64,000 nucleotides of DNA from Agelaius tricolor (GCA_023055355.1 JALJCS010000024.1:6711501-6775500); one strand, 5' to 3'. Positions 1 through 47,609 are shown, numbered from the stretch's first letter. The notes: generated by a model from the sequence alone, not told the origin. Translations and numbers: made by a program.

Positions 1-35628
<35,628 letters not shown>

Positions 35629-35757
35629 AATACATTTGGAACAAATTCAGGCCTGCTGGAAATATCCCAGTGTACCTATTTACTACAAGGTTGAGTTTTA
35701 TTCTTATTTCACCTTTACAGTGTGATTAGAAAAATGTGGGTCTTACAGGTACAATAG

Positions 35758-35763
35758 AATAAA
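35758..35763 (+). terminator. Likely CFAP99 polyadenylation signal
   Basis: This is a canonical AATAAA 130 bp after the stop codon, followed by TGTGC and T-rich sequence (TTTAATTTTTTATGTTC) suitable as a downstream element. It implies a short 3' UTR. Confidence 0.6.
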
Positions 35764-38061
35764 AATGTGCAGGGGGCTTGTAATATCATTTAATTTTTTA
35801 TGTTCTTTTATAATGATAAAATGATTAATTATATAATGATTTTTTTCTGCTAGCATCAAAAGCTTTAAGAAATTGAAACCTAATCATCAGAGCTCCTACA
35901 GCATAATGGCAAATATCTGTGTAAGAATGTCAAGACCTGTATTTCTGGTTTGTACATTATGCCATGGTTTGCTACAGTCATTTTTCCAAAAGAATGAGGG
36001 CAAACCCCAAGGAATATTTGTTTACATTATGCATCTTTTCAGAAGGCATGGTCAGCCTAAGTTCCAAACATGTCTTCTTACATGACAGTAACTATGTAAG
36101 AGGATTGCCAGTTTCAACACAGTTTTAGAGGATGGGGGAAAAACTGTTTAGAAGGTTTAGAGGATGTGAAAGCCTCCAGAAGTCAGAGTCTGGATTCACT
36201 GACCCAGGCAGGCCATTCCTCTATTTGGAGACATAAATTTCTTCAGTCTTAAAACAGTAAAAGGAGAACATAACATTGATCTCTTTAGGGAGCTGCTTCC
36301 AGAAAAAGTAAAAATTCTGTTACTCACCTAGAAGATAATTTGCCCTCTGACAATTTCTATACTGTATAAAACAGCTTGTAAATCACAAAACTTATCCAGG
36401 CACAAAGCCAAGGAGGATATAAATCAAAATTAAAATCTGCCCAGCATTAGGACTAAGGTATTTCTATTTTAACTCAATGCCAGTTACTAAGTGTTTAATT
36501 ATGGCTATTGCAAATATTTAAATTGAAGGAGACTGTCACTGACATTAGAGTAAGGCAGCTGCTTCTAATGCTCTCACAACATTGCATTTCTCACTTTTTA
36601 TTGAAGGAGGTCTAATGGAATTCTTTTATTGCCATCTAGCTGTGAAGATCACTTCCACAACCCACAAGCTGATAAAATGTGCTGTATTTTTCACTCCAAG
36701 TAAATGCTCTAGTAGTCCACAAAGGCAATGCAGGTAGGGCTCATTCTCCAGAGCAAGAGTTAAGGAACACAGGAGAGTGAAAAGAAGGAACCATAGAAGT
36801 AGAACTACATAGAAAAGGCAACTATGATACCATGTCTAGTACAGTATTGTATATCTTTAAATTACATACCCTTGGTGGCAGGGAGCTTGTCTTGTTTGTG
36901 GTTGTTCAGCATTCTTTTGCACTGCATTCCAGAGCAACAAAGCAAACTGGTGACTCTTAACACCTTGATTTTCCAGAAGCCAGCAATTAACAGCAGACAC
37001 TCATGCTCTAGGATATTGCATGGCTGAACAGTTCTCAAACCTTTTCATAAGAATTTTAAAAAGAAAGCATCATTAAGTAGATATTGAGATCGTGGAAATT
37101 TCAAATCCCCATCACACTGCAGGTTTCTTCCCCTGTGATTTTTGACCAAGTTTTCAAAATTCTTCTTGAATTGAAATCAAGCTGGTTCAGAATGATTTCC
37201 TTCTCCATATTTTCTTTGCTCTCAAATGAAAGGACTGAGGAATAGAAGAATCTCAATAATCCAGCTGTGGAATTTTTGCCTTCAGAGATCACAAATAGCC
37301 GTATTACTACTTTGGGATCTGATGCATAAAGTCATCTTCAGAATCAACATTTTGAGGAATGTAAAAGAATATGTTTTGGAGAAAATACAAATATATTCCT
37401 ATATTGGTATTTTTGTATCAATATAGCCTATTGATTTTTCAGTGATGGCAGGCCTTGCAACAGAATAAACAGAATAACATAAAACATACCCCCTTGCTCC
37501 TGACAAATGTGTATAACTTGATGCTGAACACAGCAGATCCTCTCAAGCACCACTCTGCCCTGGCTTCTAGAGCACATTTCCTAGTATTCCTGTGTGGTAC
37601 ATGGAAACCTGAGGTGAGCAATGCAGAGCAATCAGAGGTCTGGTGGGACTTGTTAGCCCTGAGTTACAAAAGCAGCTGCAGTGGCGCTGGAGCCAGGTGA
37701 GCTGTGAAGGCACCCAGCTCGCTGAGACTTGCTGCCTCAGCTGGTGCCTGTGGCAGGGACCATCCACCACCTGCTGCAGCCACACACAGATAACCGAGGG
37801 AGCAACGCCTCCACACTTGCTTCACGGAAACGCAGGTGGATGAATAATTCATGATTCACTCATTTACACATTTGTTACACCATTTGCAGCCAAGAAGAGG
37901 AGCCTGAGTGAACAAGGCTGACTCTGAAATCATCCATCAAAACAGAGTAACAAAATCAGAGGTTGCACTTGTCTGATCACAGTGACAGACTCATAAGGAA
38001 ACATTTCTAGTGCTGGAAGCTGCACATTCAGAGATCTCTCATTTCAGACAAAGCAGCCAGA
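35764..38061. other. Intergenic region between CFAP99 and RNF4, left part
   Basis: This is non-coding AT-rich sequence. 37560-37850 is more GC-rich without recognised content. No transposon was recognised before the solo LTR. Confidence 0.5.
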
Positions 38062-38066
38062 CCACA

Positions 38067-38729
38067 TGTTCTAGGGTGACATTATGGTGCTTGTATCTCC
38101 ATTCATGTGTTCTGTTTATGCTGGATATTATGTTCTGTGCCTTCAAGACTGGCACTGAAGAGTTAAAGTTTTGTTTTGGTTTCTTACCAGCCGCTCCCCC
38201 AGGGCTGGCAGGACACACAGACAGGGCAGTACATAGTGCTGCTTTTGCTTGGCTTTTTGCTTTGCTTTTGCTCTTGCTCCTGCTTTGCTCTTGCTTTTTG
38301 CTTCTGCTCATAGTTTAGCTAAGCAGTCTGAATTTTTCCCTGGACTGTTTTTACTTTCCCTTTTTTGGAACCACTTGAACCTGCTCCGGACTGGGGCCTG
38401 GGACACACCGGGAGTTTGCACCTCGTGGCCTACGGGGCCTACTCTGGGCAGCAGCTGCCCCAGCGCCGGAGGGACCGATAACAGAGCAACCACCCCCAGA
38501 GAGACTTTCTGAATTTGTCATCTTTTTCAGAGCAGTGAAAGAGCTTTGTCATCCAGTATTGTTCATTTTGTGTGCTGGGGGTTGCCGTGCCTGTTAAATA
38601 AACAGGTTCTTTCTGCTTCTCTCTGAGGAATCCTTCCCGAACCAGGTGGGGGGAGAGGCCGTGTGGGTTTGCTTTCTGGAGGGGCCCCTTTTTGGAGGTT
38701 TTTTCCCAAATTTGCCCTAAACCAGGACA
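38067..38729 (+). mobile_element. Solo LTR (endogenous retrovirus) with 5-bp target duplication
   Basis: The element is 663 bp. It begins TGTTCTAGGGTGACATT and ends CTAAACCAGGACA. Perfect 5-bp flanking repeats CCACA lie at 38062-38066 and 38730-38734. An AATAAA at 38597-38602 with following GT-rich sequence places the R/U5 part on the right, so it is in + orientation. A CTTTTGCT-like low-complexity stretch sits at 38240-38310. I recognise the family from songbird genomes, from memory. No internal viral sequence remains beside it. Confidence 0.87.
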
Positions 38730-39369
38730 CCACAGATGCCTTCACATGCCACTAAGGAGGTGAAGGAGGTGTAACAAAGCCCAGATTAGCTGAGGAAAAC
38801 CAAGGCCTTTGCCATGTGACAGGCACTGGACACAGGGTGCTCCCCACTCAGGTACCACGGTCACTGCTGGTGGCATTTGGCTCCCTCTTCTACATCAGCC
38901 TCAGGAACAAAGGAAAGCTCACACTCAGTGACTGCCATGCCAGGTAATCCAAACTGCCCTAGAGAACATAGGTGTTTTATTATTTAAATAAATTTAAAGA
39001 CACAGAGATGGTTATGTTGGTATGACAGGGGAAAAAATACCCAGTACAAATCTCCAGCACTCCTCTCCCAGAGGAGGAGAAGGGAATACAAGTCACTAGG
39101 GGAAGCTACCAGTTCATCTATAAACAGCCAAATTGCCAGGTACAGGGCAGTAAATCCAGAGAAGGACAGCTGCTTACTGTGCTAAGGTAAAACTGTTGAA
39201 GAAAACCCTTTTTGATAGCAAGGTGAGGGCCTTGAAACACCTCTGCAAGTGTTTATGAGTTAGACATTGGATCTGGAGTGATTATTCCATGGGTAAGAGG
39301 TAACTATCTCCCACACTGATGGCTCTGATGAATTTTGCTCAGTCTTTTGGAAACACACTGAGAAAAATA

Positions 39370-39472
39370 ATTTCTTTACAGAAAGGGTGATTTGATATTG
39401 GAATGGATTGTCCAGGGAGGTGGTGGAGTCACCATCCCTGGGGGTGTTTAAGGAAAGACTGGACATGGGCAT
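39370..39472 (+). mobile_element. CR1 LINE tail fragment
   Basis: TTTCTTTACAGAAAGGGTGA, GGATTGTCCAGGGAGGTGGT and CATCCCTGGGGGTGTTTAAG match the CR1 segment just before the tail. The terminal ATTCTGTG part is missing. Confidence 0.8.
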
Positions 39473-39627
39473 GGTCTTGTCACTGAAAATGGAGAATAAA
39501 ACTCCTTAACACCAATACAGTGCTAAGAAGCAGGCATTACTTTAGTACGACACCAGATGCACAGGGGGGTAACTTGGCCTAATGTGCATGCCTGGCTGGA
39601 GATGATATATGTGTTTATTAGCCAGAG

Positions 39628-40095
39628 ATCACAGAATCACAGAATGTGCTGCGTTGGAAGGGACCCGCAAGGATCATTGAGCTCACTTCCTGGCCCTGCA
39701 CAGCACCTTCCCCAGGAATCACATCATGTGATTGTCCTGAGAGCATGGTCCAAGCACTCCTTGAACTCTGTCAGGCTGGTGCCATGACCACTTCCCTGGA
39801 AGCCTGTTCCACTGCCCAGCCATTCCCTTGGTGAAGAACCTTTTTCTAATATTCAACCTAAACCTTCCCTGACACAACTTCAGGCCATTCCCTTGGGGCC
39901 TATCACTCACCACAGAGCAGAGATCAGTCCCTGTCCCTCTTCTTCCCCTCATGAGGAATTTCTAGCTGCAAGGAGGTCTCTGTCTTCTCAGGCTCCTCTT
40001 CTCCAGGCTGAACAGACCAAGTGCCCTCAGCTGCTCCTTCCCCTCAGGGCACTTCACCATCCTTGTCACCCTCCTTTGGATGCCCTCTATTAGTT
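39628..40095 (-). mobile_element. CR1 LINE 3' portion, minus strand
   Basis: On the + strand it opens with the reversed tail ATCACAGAATCACAGAATG, then GTTGGAAGGGACC, CCCTTGGTGAAGAACCTTTT and the ORF2-end complement (CAGGCTCCTCTTCTCCAGGC, CCTCCTTTGGATGCCCTC). It is 5'-truncated at its right end. Confidence 0.93.
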
Positions 40096-40377
40096 TAAAA
40101 TCTTCTTTATATTGTGGTGTACATCTTAATCAGAGACGTGTTAGATATGAAGTTGCCTGGGTTTGCCCAGTGAGCCTCAAAAGGGCCTCTTGAGGGTCCT
40201 GAGGAACTCCTGGTGGTGTGCCTGGAGATGGTTTTCACCCTTGGTATAAAAGCTGCCCAATGTTTCTGAAGGAACTGCATTGGGCTGGTTTGGCTTGTTA
40301 CAAGAGGCAGTAACCACCACACAGCTCCATCAAGTGCTCCTTCTGCAGGAGCAATTTATAACACTGGGGCTGACATG

Positions 40378-40448
40378 GTGGTGTTCAGTCATCAGTAGGA
40401 TTTGATGATCTCAAAGGTCTAAAGGTCTTTCCCGACCTAATTGATTCC
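40378..40448 (+). mobile_element. CR1 tail remnant
   Basis: AGGATTTGATGATCTCAAAG and GGTCTTTCCCGACCTAATTG followed by ATTCCA correspond to the last 70 bases of a CR1 subfamily. A run of 13 G follows at once. Confidence 0.75.
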
Positions 40449-40671
40449 ACGGGGGGGGGGGGTAGGGAACGCCACCCCCAAAGCTCACACACACTCCACC
40501 TCCAGGTACATCAGCTCCGGAGAACACAGCAAAAGCATGGTCTGGCTTCGGCCGCCCTTTCAGGGTCTGTCAGGGCCGAACGAACCCGAGGACCAGAAGA
40601 CCTTTCCGGAGGGGTGGCGAGCGAACTCAGTGGGCCTCTACAATCCCGCTTAGGCCCCACGCCCGCGCGGA

Positions 40672-40691
40672 ACTACAGCTCCCAGCACGCC
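40672..40691 (+). promoter_or_regulatory. ZNF143/STAF-type promoter element
   Basis: ACTACAGCTCCCAGCACGCC is very close to the ACTACAATTCCCAGCATGCC-type motif known for ZNF143 and often found just upstream of CpG-island start sites. Confidence 0.8.
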
Positions 40692-40740
40692 CCGCGGCAT
40701 CCGAGAGCAGAGGAGGTGGGGCCGCCCGTCTAACCGCTGT

Positions 40741-40747
40741 CTGATTG
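40741..40747 (-). promoter_or_regulatory. Inverted CCAAT box
   Basis: CTGATTG is the complement of CAATCAG, an NF-Y-type core. It is followed at once by TGACGTGC, a CRE-like half-site. Confidence 0.55.
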
Positions 40748-40787
40748 ACGTGCGTGTCTGCCACTCCGCGAGCGCAGGGCCGCAGCT

Positions 40788-40797
40788 CAGCCAATGG
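40788..40797 (+). promoter_or_regulatory. CCAAT box
   Basis: CAGCCAATGG is a full NF-Y-type motif in the CpG island, about 45 bases after the inverted CCAAT. The close spacing suggests a paired NF-Y site. Confidence 0.6.
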
Positions 40798-42195
40798 TAA
40801 GCGAGCGAGGGCGGGCGCTGCCCTGGGCCGCTGCCGGCAGCCTCTGAGGTGAGTGCGGCGGGCCGGGGGCTCGGCCGGGGGGGGGAGCGGCGCTGCTGGG
40901 TCCGTCCCTCCCGCTTGCCCGACGGTCCGGGGCGGCAGGTGAGGGAGGGGACGGGAAGGGAGGGGGAAGCGGAAAGGGGAGCGGCCGTTCCCGGTCGCAG
41001 TGGGGGGAGCCGAGGAGATGCGGCTGTTCCTGCCGGTGCGCGGGGCTGGGCCGGCGCCGCCCCCGCTCCGGCCTGAGGACGGTGCCCGAGCCCGTTCCCC
41101 GGGTGCGGCCCTGTCCGAGGGGCTCCCCCGCAGCCCCCGCCGGCAGCCGCGTGGCGGGTCTGTCCTGCTTGGCCCAGCCCGGCCTGGCCCAGCCCGGCCC
41201 GGCCGGGTGCTCCGGGGCCGGCTCCGCCGCCGCCCGGTTCGCGGGGCGGCCCCGCCGCTTCTGCCCTGCCCTGGCCGGAGCGGCGGCGGCCGCAGCGCCG
41301 AGGTGCGGGCACGGGCACGGCCGGGCTATCGCTGTCCTGCCCCGCCTCCCCGGAAGGGTCTGCTCTTCTCCGGAGGAGCGGCCGGGGCTCGGTGGATAGA
41401 GCTGCATGAAGTTGTCGCTCTGCCCTCCCATTTTGTGTGACAGCAGGAGTGCGGGGAATGTTCCTCGCCTGCTCAGCCCGCACCTGCACTTCATTACAGG
41501 ATGTGGAAAGACTCAACTATTTTTTTTTTAATTTTTTTTTCTGTATTCTGTTTTTGGGATTATTGAAAGCGAGTTGTGGCGTCTCTCGGAGAAACTTGTG
41601 CAAGTAAGAGCAATGAGCTTTACTTCTGGCCTGTATCCATTTTTCTTTGCTGTGTCTGGAATAGGACATACGGCCGATGAAAAGGTTCAGTGTGTTGTTT
41701 CAGTGTGTTGTTTTGTTGTGTGGGTGGGTTTGAGGGATTTCTTGGTTGTTTTTGGAACTGTTCTGGGTTTTTTAGGTTATTCATGAACATGTCATATTTG
41801 TCTGTAGGTGTAACTGCCTGCTTAAAGCAAGCAGACTGGTGTGTTTCTGTTTATACGCTGGTTAGCTCTCATCTTTACTCTTGTTATGGTGCCTCTCACC
41901 AAGGTCTCTTAGTATGGGACCGTTTTACCTAATTTGGGTAACAGACTCAGTTTCTTTTTTCACTAAAGTTCAAGAAAATGAAAGCATCTTTAAAAGTACT
42001 TGAAGTACAGGATAGGAAGGTGTAAAAGAGTGAAAAATTAGTGTTCTCCACGGTAAAAAAAAAAAAAATGAGACTAGCACTTTGTGCTTGGCATATGTGT
42101 CTTCTGAAGACAAAAATGCCGTTATGCAGATGCATCTTCGATACAGTGTTTCCTGTTGTTAGGGGTACAAAAACTGAGAAGCATTAAAAGCATGG

Positions 42196-42479
42196 TGATG
42201 CCTTGGACTGGCTACCTAGAACAGAGGCTAGACCGAGCTAAAGTGGGTATTTGTTAAAGGCTTTTAACAGATAGACCTGGGGCAGTGCGAGAGCCTCACA
42301 GAGGCTACAAGCAAGATGGACAAGAGTATTTCGGACAGATACATGTTTGGTCTATTTGCATATCAGGGGTTAATTGTCCAATTACAGCTTCAGGTGATAT
42401 TACCCCAGTTTACTTGCCCCCAATTTACTTTTGTTTGTACTTTTTGGGCCTGAGGCTGTGATGATGACCTTGGTTTTCA
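42196..42479 (-). mobile_element. LTR-like repeat, minus copy of an inverted pair
   Basis: Its reverse complement matches 52375-52684 along its length. The outer end TGATGCCTTGG complements CCAAGGCATCA. Inner matches include GGTATTTGTTAAAGGCTTTT, ATTTGCATATCAG, TAATTGTCCAATTA and GGGCCTGAGGC. Ends are TG...CA. No target duplication was found, so the age or exact borders are uncertain. Confidence 0.75.
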
Positions 42480-45400
42480 GGCCTGGAAGGATTGTTTTGT
42501 ATGACCAAATTGTGATGAGAGCTTACTAACACTCTATATGAAATTTCAGAGTTAAACATTAATCCAGTACAGGATCTGAAAAATAGAAAACTAAAATGTA
42601 AGGCATCATTTGGATATTCCATTTTGACAAATTCAGCATGTAATGGTGTTTGTCATCTGTGCCTTGCACATTCCCAACGTTTGGATTGACATTATTGGTT
42701 TCTTTAAGTAGGTACTTCGGTGAATTTGTCATGTTTAGGATAAATATGAACTTTAGTCTTGTCTGTGTTAGCGAGACAGGGAAAATGTCTATCTCGTGCT
42801 TCAGACAATTTACCTCCGTTCACGTGGGAGACCAAGACTTCGTTTTGAGAGTGGTGCAAGAAAAGTTTTCAGTATTTTAAAGAATCAATTGTTTTTGAGT
42901 GCTAATTCAAACATGTTTGATTAACTCAGCTTGAACTCGGGGTGAAAATGCTGACTTTTTTTAGAGGAAAAAACAAGATGCTTAAATGATGAATAGCAGT
43001 AGTTACCACTCCTAATGTAAACATTCTTAATTTAAATAGCTTGACCTTTTCTCTCAAGTACAGAGAAAAGGTGGTACTTGTAGTCTTTGAAATGTTCCTT
43101 GTTCTGAGATCAACACTGTTTAGGAACAATAACTGCATGTGCAGAACTCTGCAGATGACAGGAAGGGGAGTGGCCTTTTCTGGTATTGTACCGTCCTGCA
43201 GTGAAGCAAAAGAAAGTCTGTACAAGTTAAAAGTATTTATTGGCTTGCTAAGCTGATCTCTTAGGTTTTTACACAAAGAAAAGTCTTTTTACTTCTTAAA
43301 AAGCTGTAATTTTAGAATTTCAGATTGATGTCTGCATGCATCTTGCTAGAAGTCTCACAGATAACTGCAGCTAAAGTTGGGAGTGATGTCTGTGGATTGA
43401 GGGGGGGGAGGTTGCTGCAGTAAATCTTTGTATTAACAACTCCCGGGAGTCTTGGTGCTGGGTGGTTTCATAGTGACTGCTGGAAGAAGAGTGTTATAGG
43501 CTTTATCATTAACTTGGGCTGTCCAGTCCTGTGTAACAAACTATAATATTTAAGTGGTCCTGAAGTTTTGAAGACTTTTGAGGAATTTTTCCAGATGAGT
43601 GTATCTCTTAAGGTGCAATGTGTATACTCTGTTCCTGTACAATACTAAACTTGATCTGTGGTGTATTTAAGAAAGTGAACTCTGCTTTGTTTTCAAAATG
43701 TTTGGGCACTTGATGCTCATTGAGGTTTCCCAAGTAAGCCAATAACATGTGGAAATCTATGGCCCCCAGAAAAGGTTTGTTCTTAAAAAACAAAAATGTT
43801 ACTGGATCGTAGGACTCCTTCCATAGTCCTAATAAATTCCAGCAGTTTGATTTTCTTAGTAAACAGCACTCTCCTGAGATGAGCCATGTTGATAGTGATG
43901 AACCTACCTGTGATGATTTGAGGTAGTTTTACAGTGGTGAGCTTCCCTGTGGCTGTTCTCAACTTCATTCTTCAGAAGCAGCTTCTGAAGAGGTATTGAG
44001 CCATTGGCAGCTGGAACATCTGTGCCTTATGGGCATTCTCTGCATTAATCATAAAGAAACCCAATTGTCAGTATGCTAAGATTCTGAAAAGTAAACCATT
44101 TAAATAAATAGCAAGTGTGCTCTGTCACTGTCCTCCACTGCAAGTGAGGGTTGACACGAGATCCTCTGAGACATTTTACAGTAATCCTATGTTCACAAAC
44201 ATTACAGTAATCCTGTAAATAATCCGGGGTTTTGTGTCTGGATACAGAATGAGTGTGAATATTTCAAGTGGATAGGATGGTCTTAACAGGTCTTCTATTG
44301 TGTGTTACTTCAGTTTTCACCATAACTTTAAAATTTAAGTTGGTTGGCTTCATTTTTTTCTTCTGTTACAGCTCTTCTTTGGCATTTAAACCACTCACAG
44401 CCAAAGAGAATCTCTGCAAGCTTTTGTTTGGATTCGTCACAGGTGTTCCCTGCAATATTTTTAACCTTTCTAAATATACTTGGTTAACAAACCATTGCAC
44501 TGGGTTGTATTCAGTATTAAGTCTGAAAAGCACCAGGTCTTGTGAAACCTTCTGGGTATTTTATGTTCAGACCCGTGCTGCCTGATGAATACAGTAGGCT
44601 TATTTTTGCTGTCTTTCAGCAGTGCAGATATGTCAATGTTGTTCTTCTGAAAGAGTCTATTTAAAACCAGTTCTGACAACTTGTAATTTAAAATAAGCCT
44701 ATATGAAGTTCATTTCTTTATATTTCTTAGGTGTGTGCACCAACTAACATTTCCCAGCTTTTTAATGTCCAGGTATATTTTCCAGTTCAATATCTGAGGA
44801 GAAGTGAGGAAACCATGTCTTGGCTTTCTTTATGAAATAAAACTTAAAATTATCTAATGGCTTAACTTGTTAATATACCTCATGTGTTGCTCACTCTTGT
44901 TCATCCTCTTGCTGTGTGCAGAAAACTGGTTTACCTAAGTAATTTTTAATTTCATTTGTAGCTGGTCAATGAAGCAATTCGTAACTTGTCCTGAAGCAAT
45001 TATTTTGAAAGCGTAGATATGTAAGGTTTAGGGATGGTTCTCTCCCTTGCCTCCATCCCTCATCCCTTGTGCTATGTCTCCTCCTTCCCCTCTCTCTTCC
45101 CCTGGTCTCCTAAAACCTCCAAATCCATGAATAATGGTCATATTGAACTAGCAGCTTGTATAGCACCTAGAAAATGTGCTCACAGAACAGTCTCGCTGTT
45201 TTTCTGGTTTTTCTTTGGTTGGGTTTTCGTATGATTGTAGCATTAGTCATGGTCTGGTTTAAAAAGTTCTTGTGTCCTATCCCAGAAACTCAGTCAAGGG
45301 AGTAAAACAGTATCTTCCCAAGAATGTTGGTAAGGCTTACAGAGAAGCTTTCTTCCTTAACAAGTGAAATGAAATTTAGACCTTAAGAACAGTGGGATGA

Positions 45401-46159
45401 AGTGTTAAAAGAGAATTCTTATTACCTGGACACCAGATGTTATGGATATGATTGCATAGGTGAGTCCTGCATTGAGGCAGCAAGAGGCTGAAGTCAGTCT
45501 GCCTTCTCTGGTAGCCTATCTTCAACATTCAACATCCCAGGTGACAACATCAGACTATTTCTTATCTACCAGGAAAGCTGAACATGTCAGTTTAGATTTC
45601 TAAAAAAAAAACTGGGAGAGGGTGTTGCACATAATAGTTAAAAAATGAGATCTATTATGCCCATGGATTCACTAAGCATTGAGTCTGGCATATGTGGTTC
45701 AACTGGGGGCAAAAAAAAGGCATATTGACTTTCATTTTGGCTTTTGAGCTGGTTTTAAAATGAAAATGTGAGAAAATTGATGAGTGGTGTATTGTGTTGC
45801 TTACAACTATACATAAATACATCTTTGGGCTTCATAATAAGCATCAAATTGAGTGTAAGCATTTTTCTCAAGCGTGTTTGTTTAAATAATGTCACAGTTC
45901 AGTGTTAACAGGTCTCTTAAGAAAGTGATTTAAGAAATGGAGTAAGTTGAAGTGGAAAAGGATCAGTCAGGTTTCCTTTAATTGAAGGCTAGGATTGACT
46001 ACCGGTGCTGTTCCATCCCACTGTGTGTTCACGTTTTCCCATCTGGGAGTAGGCTACAGAGTGTGTGCTGGTCTTTGTGGCAAAAATCAGTCAGCTCTGG
46101 AGACACTTCAGCAGCTCTTGTTTAAAATAGTGTCCCAGTTTTGGACAAATTTAGGAGGA

Positions 46160-47440
46160 AACGTCCTGAAAGGCCGTCTCCTCTGATAGAAGGCTGGTTT
46201 TAGCAACCCCTCCCCCATAGGTTCCCACAGGTTCAAAAGGAATTCCCTTGGAGAAAGTGCAAAAACCTCTGATTATTTAACAATCAGATTGCTCACAGGC
46301 ATGACAAAAGGAGTGAATAATGTTAAATAATAAAACCTGTCACTGCTCTGAAGAGATGGTAGATTCAGAGTCCTTTCTGTAGGTGTGGCTCAGCAGTGGG
46401 GGCCCCCAGGTGATGTGTTTCAGACTGGAGGGAAAAGCTGAACAGTTCCAGAAGAAGAAGCCACAGTCCCAGGAAAAGCTTACTGCCTCAGTTAATGAGC
46501 AAGAGGCTAGCTAAAAAAATAACAAGAAATAACTCAGTCTGTTTCTCTGTCTCTCTAGAGAAAGAAAGCGGAGAGCTGGGAGAAACCCAAACGGTTTTCT
46601 CTGGTTTTGAACACAGGCACCACAATAATTCCACTACTTCCCCCCGCCCCAGCTCTAATTTGAAGCTGCAGGACTCTGCTCTATATCTGAGCACAGAGCA
46701 GACACAGGGGATACAGAGTGTACAGGCACCTCAAGAGTCACCTCAAGACACAGAGTTGTTCTTTTCCTGGTCCTTCCACCGTGTCCACTTGCACCCAGCC
46801 CCTCTGTCTGTTGGACAGGTGGTAACTGTGCCACAGGCAGGCTCCAGGATGGGACCTTCAGTACCTGTCACTTACTCAGAGCTGCCTTTGTGCTTTTGAG
46901 CTCTCCCCCTTGGCAGGTAGCTGGGTGTGCACATGTGCAGGTAACAGAGCAGCTACAGGGAGCTCAAATTCTCCTGCATGTCAGGGAGGATTTTGAAATT
47001 GAAATTTGTCTGCTTCACTTGCTTTAAATTCCTCTCAAGCTGTTTGGGTCCCAGCTGTTGGAATCTGGAGATGGGTTGGAGAAGAAAGCTGTTCATCTGG
47101 AGTTTAGATTCTCTGAAGATGGCTGTTTGACAAAATTCCCACTGATTCCTGCCCACAGACATTGCCTTGAGTATCATTCAGTTGCTTTTCAGTTCAATGT
47201 CATTGGGATTTGTTAATATTCTTCTAGTTTGCTGTCAAACTCACTTTTCCAGGTGCTTTGTTCACGGGTGAGAATGACTGAGGCTTCAGGCCCAGCTGCA
47301 GGTGTCTGAGGCTCACATGCTGAACTTGGGGACTTCCTGTGGCTTTGGGCAGAAGCTGGTGGCTCAGCAATGGGAATCTGGGAGCAGGGGGCATTGGAGG
47401 GCACAAGCATTGCAGACAGGTAACCTTCTCTCTTCTCTTT
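46160..47440. other. Unassigned mosaic region, possibly old ERV-derived
   Basis: It is more GC-rich than the rest of the intron, with medium open frames on both strands (+ 46495-46899; - 46953-47177 and 47213-47410). The + frame is Ser/Thr/Gln-rich with no domain. The words are reminiscent of avian LTR/ERV sequence, but I cannot name a family and found no terminal repeats. Confidence 0.3.
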
Positions 47441-47587
47441 GATAGGTTTGGAAGAACATCATCCTCTAATCTTCAGAAACCTGGAGTTTTTATCAGTGAG
47501 CTACCTAAAGGAATCTAAGGAAATTATAGCTATAGCTTCCTTGCCATTACTTTTTTGGTGTTTGTACCTCTTTTTCTGTGGTTTTAG

Positions 47588-47609
47588 ATCAAGAAGCACT
47601 ATGAGCACA
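47588..47609 (+). CDS. RNF4: RNF4 start-codon exon
   Basis: A strong pyrimidine tract and TGTGGTTTTAG precede a 22-nt exon ending in ATGAGCACA/GTAAGT. It encodes Met-Ser-Thr, and the ATG at 47601 has A at -3. The exon could instead begin at 47446 after TTTGATAG. No other ATG lies between the two acceptors, so the start is the same either way. Confidence 0.8.

Larger units (their letters stand above)
38735..40380. other. Intergenic region with CR1 pieces upstream of RNF4
   Basis: It contains CR1 pieces at 39370-39472 (+) and 39628-40095 (-). An unassigned stretch at 40130-40330 carries TATAAAAG at 40245-40252. The remainder has no coding potential. Confidence 0.5.
40700..40848 (+). other. RNF4: Probable non-coding first exon of RNF4 (left border approximate)
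   Basis: GCCTCTGAG/GTGAGTGCGG is a near-perfect donor inside the CpG island and the best candidate for the end of 5' UTR exon 1. The transcript would join it to the ATG exon about 6.7 kb downstream, possibly through further UTR exons not seen. The left border is a guess. Confidence 0.55.
40600..41420 (+). promoter_or_regulatory. RNF4 CpG-island promoter
   Basis: This is an abrupt CG-dense block in otherwise AT-rich DNA, with many CCGCC, GGCGGG and CCCGGCC words. It contains a ZNF143-type element, two CCAAT boxes and a CG-flanked splice donor, so it is a typical TATA-less housekeeping promoter. The start site cannot be fixed, but is probably between 40700 and 40840. Confidence 0.85.
40849..47587 (+). 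other. RNF4 first intron
   Basis: It holds the CpG-island remainder, an LTR-like element at 42196-42479 (-), an 8-G run near 43401, and a region at 46160-47440 with patchy retrovirus-like composition that I cannot assign. A possible further UTR acceptor (CTCTTCTCTTTGATAG) ends at 47445. Confidence 0.5.

Noticed and set aside
38239..38311. CTTTTGCT-rich stretch as a stand-alone minisatellite
   Set aside because: It falls within the solo LTR and is better treated as part of that element.
40650..41516. A 288-residue open frame on the minus strand
   Set aside because: It lies in the CpG island, where high GC removes stops. It is Arg/Pro/Gly/Ala-rich low-complexity sequence, and other frames there are open too.
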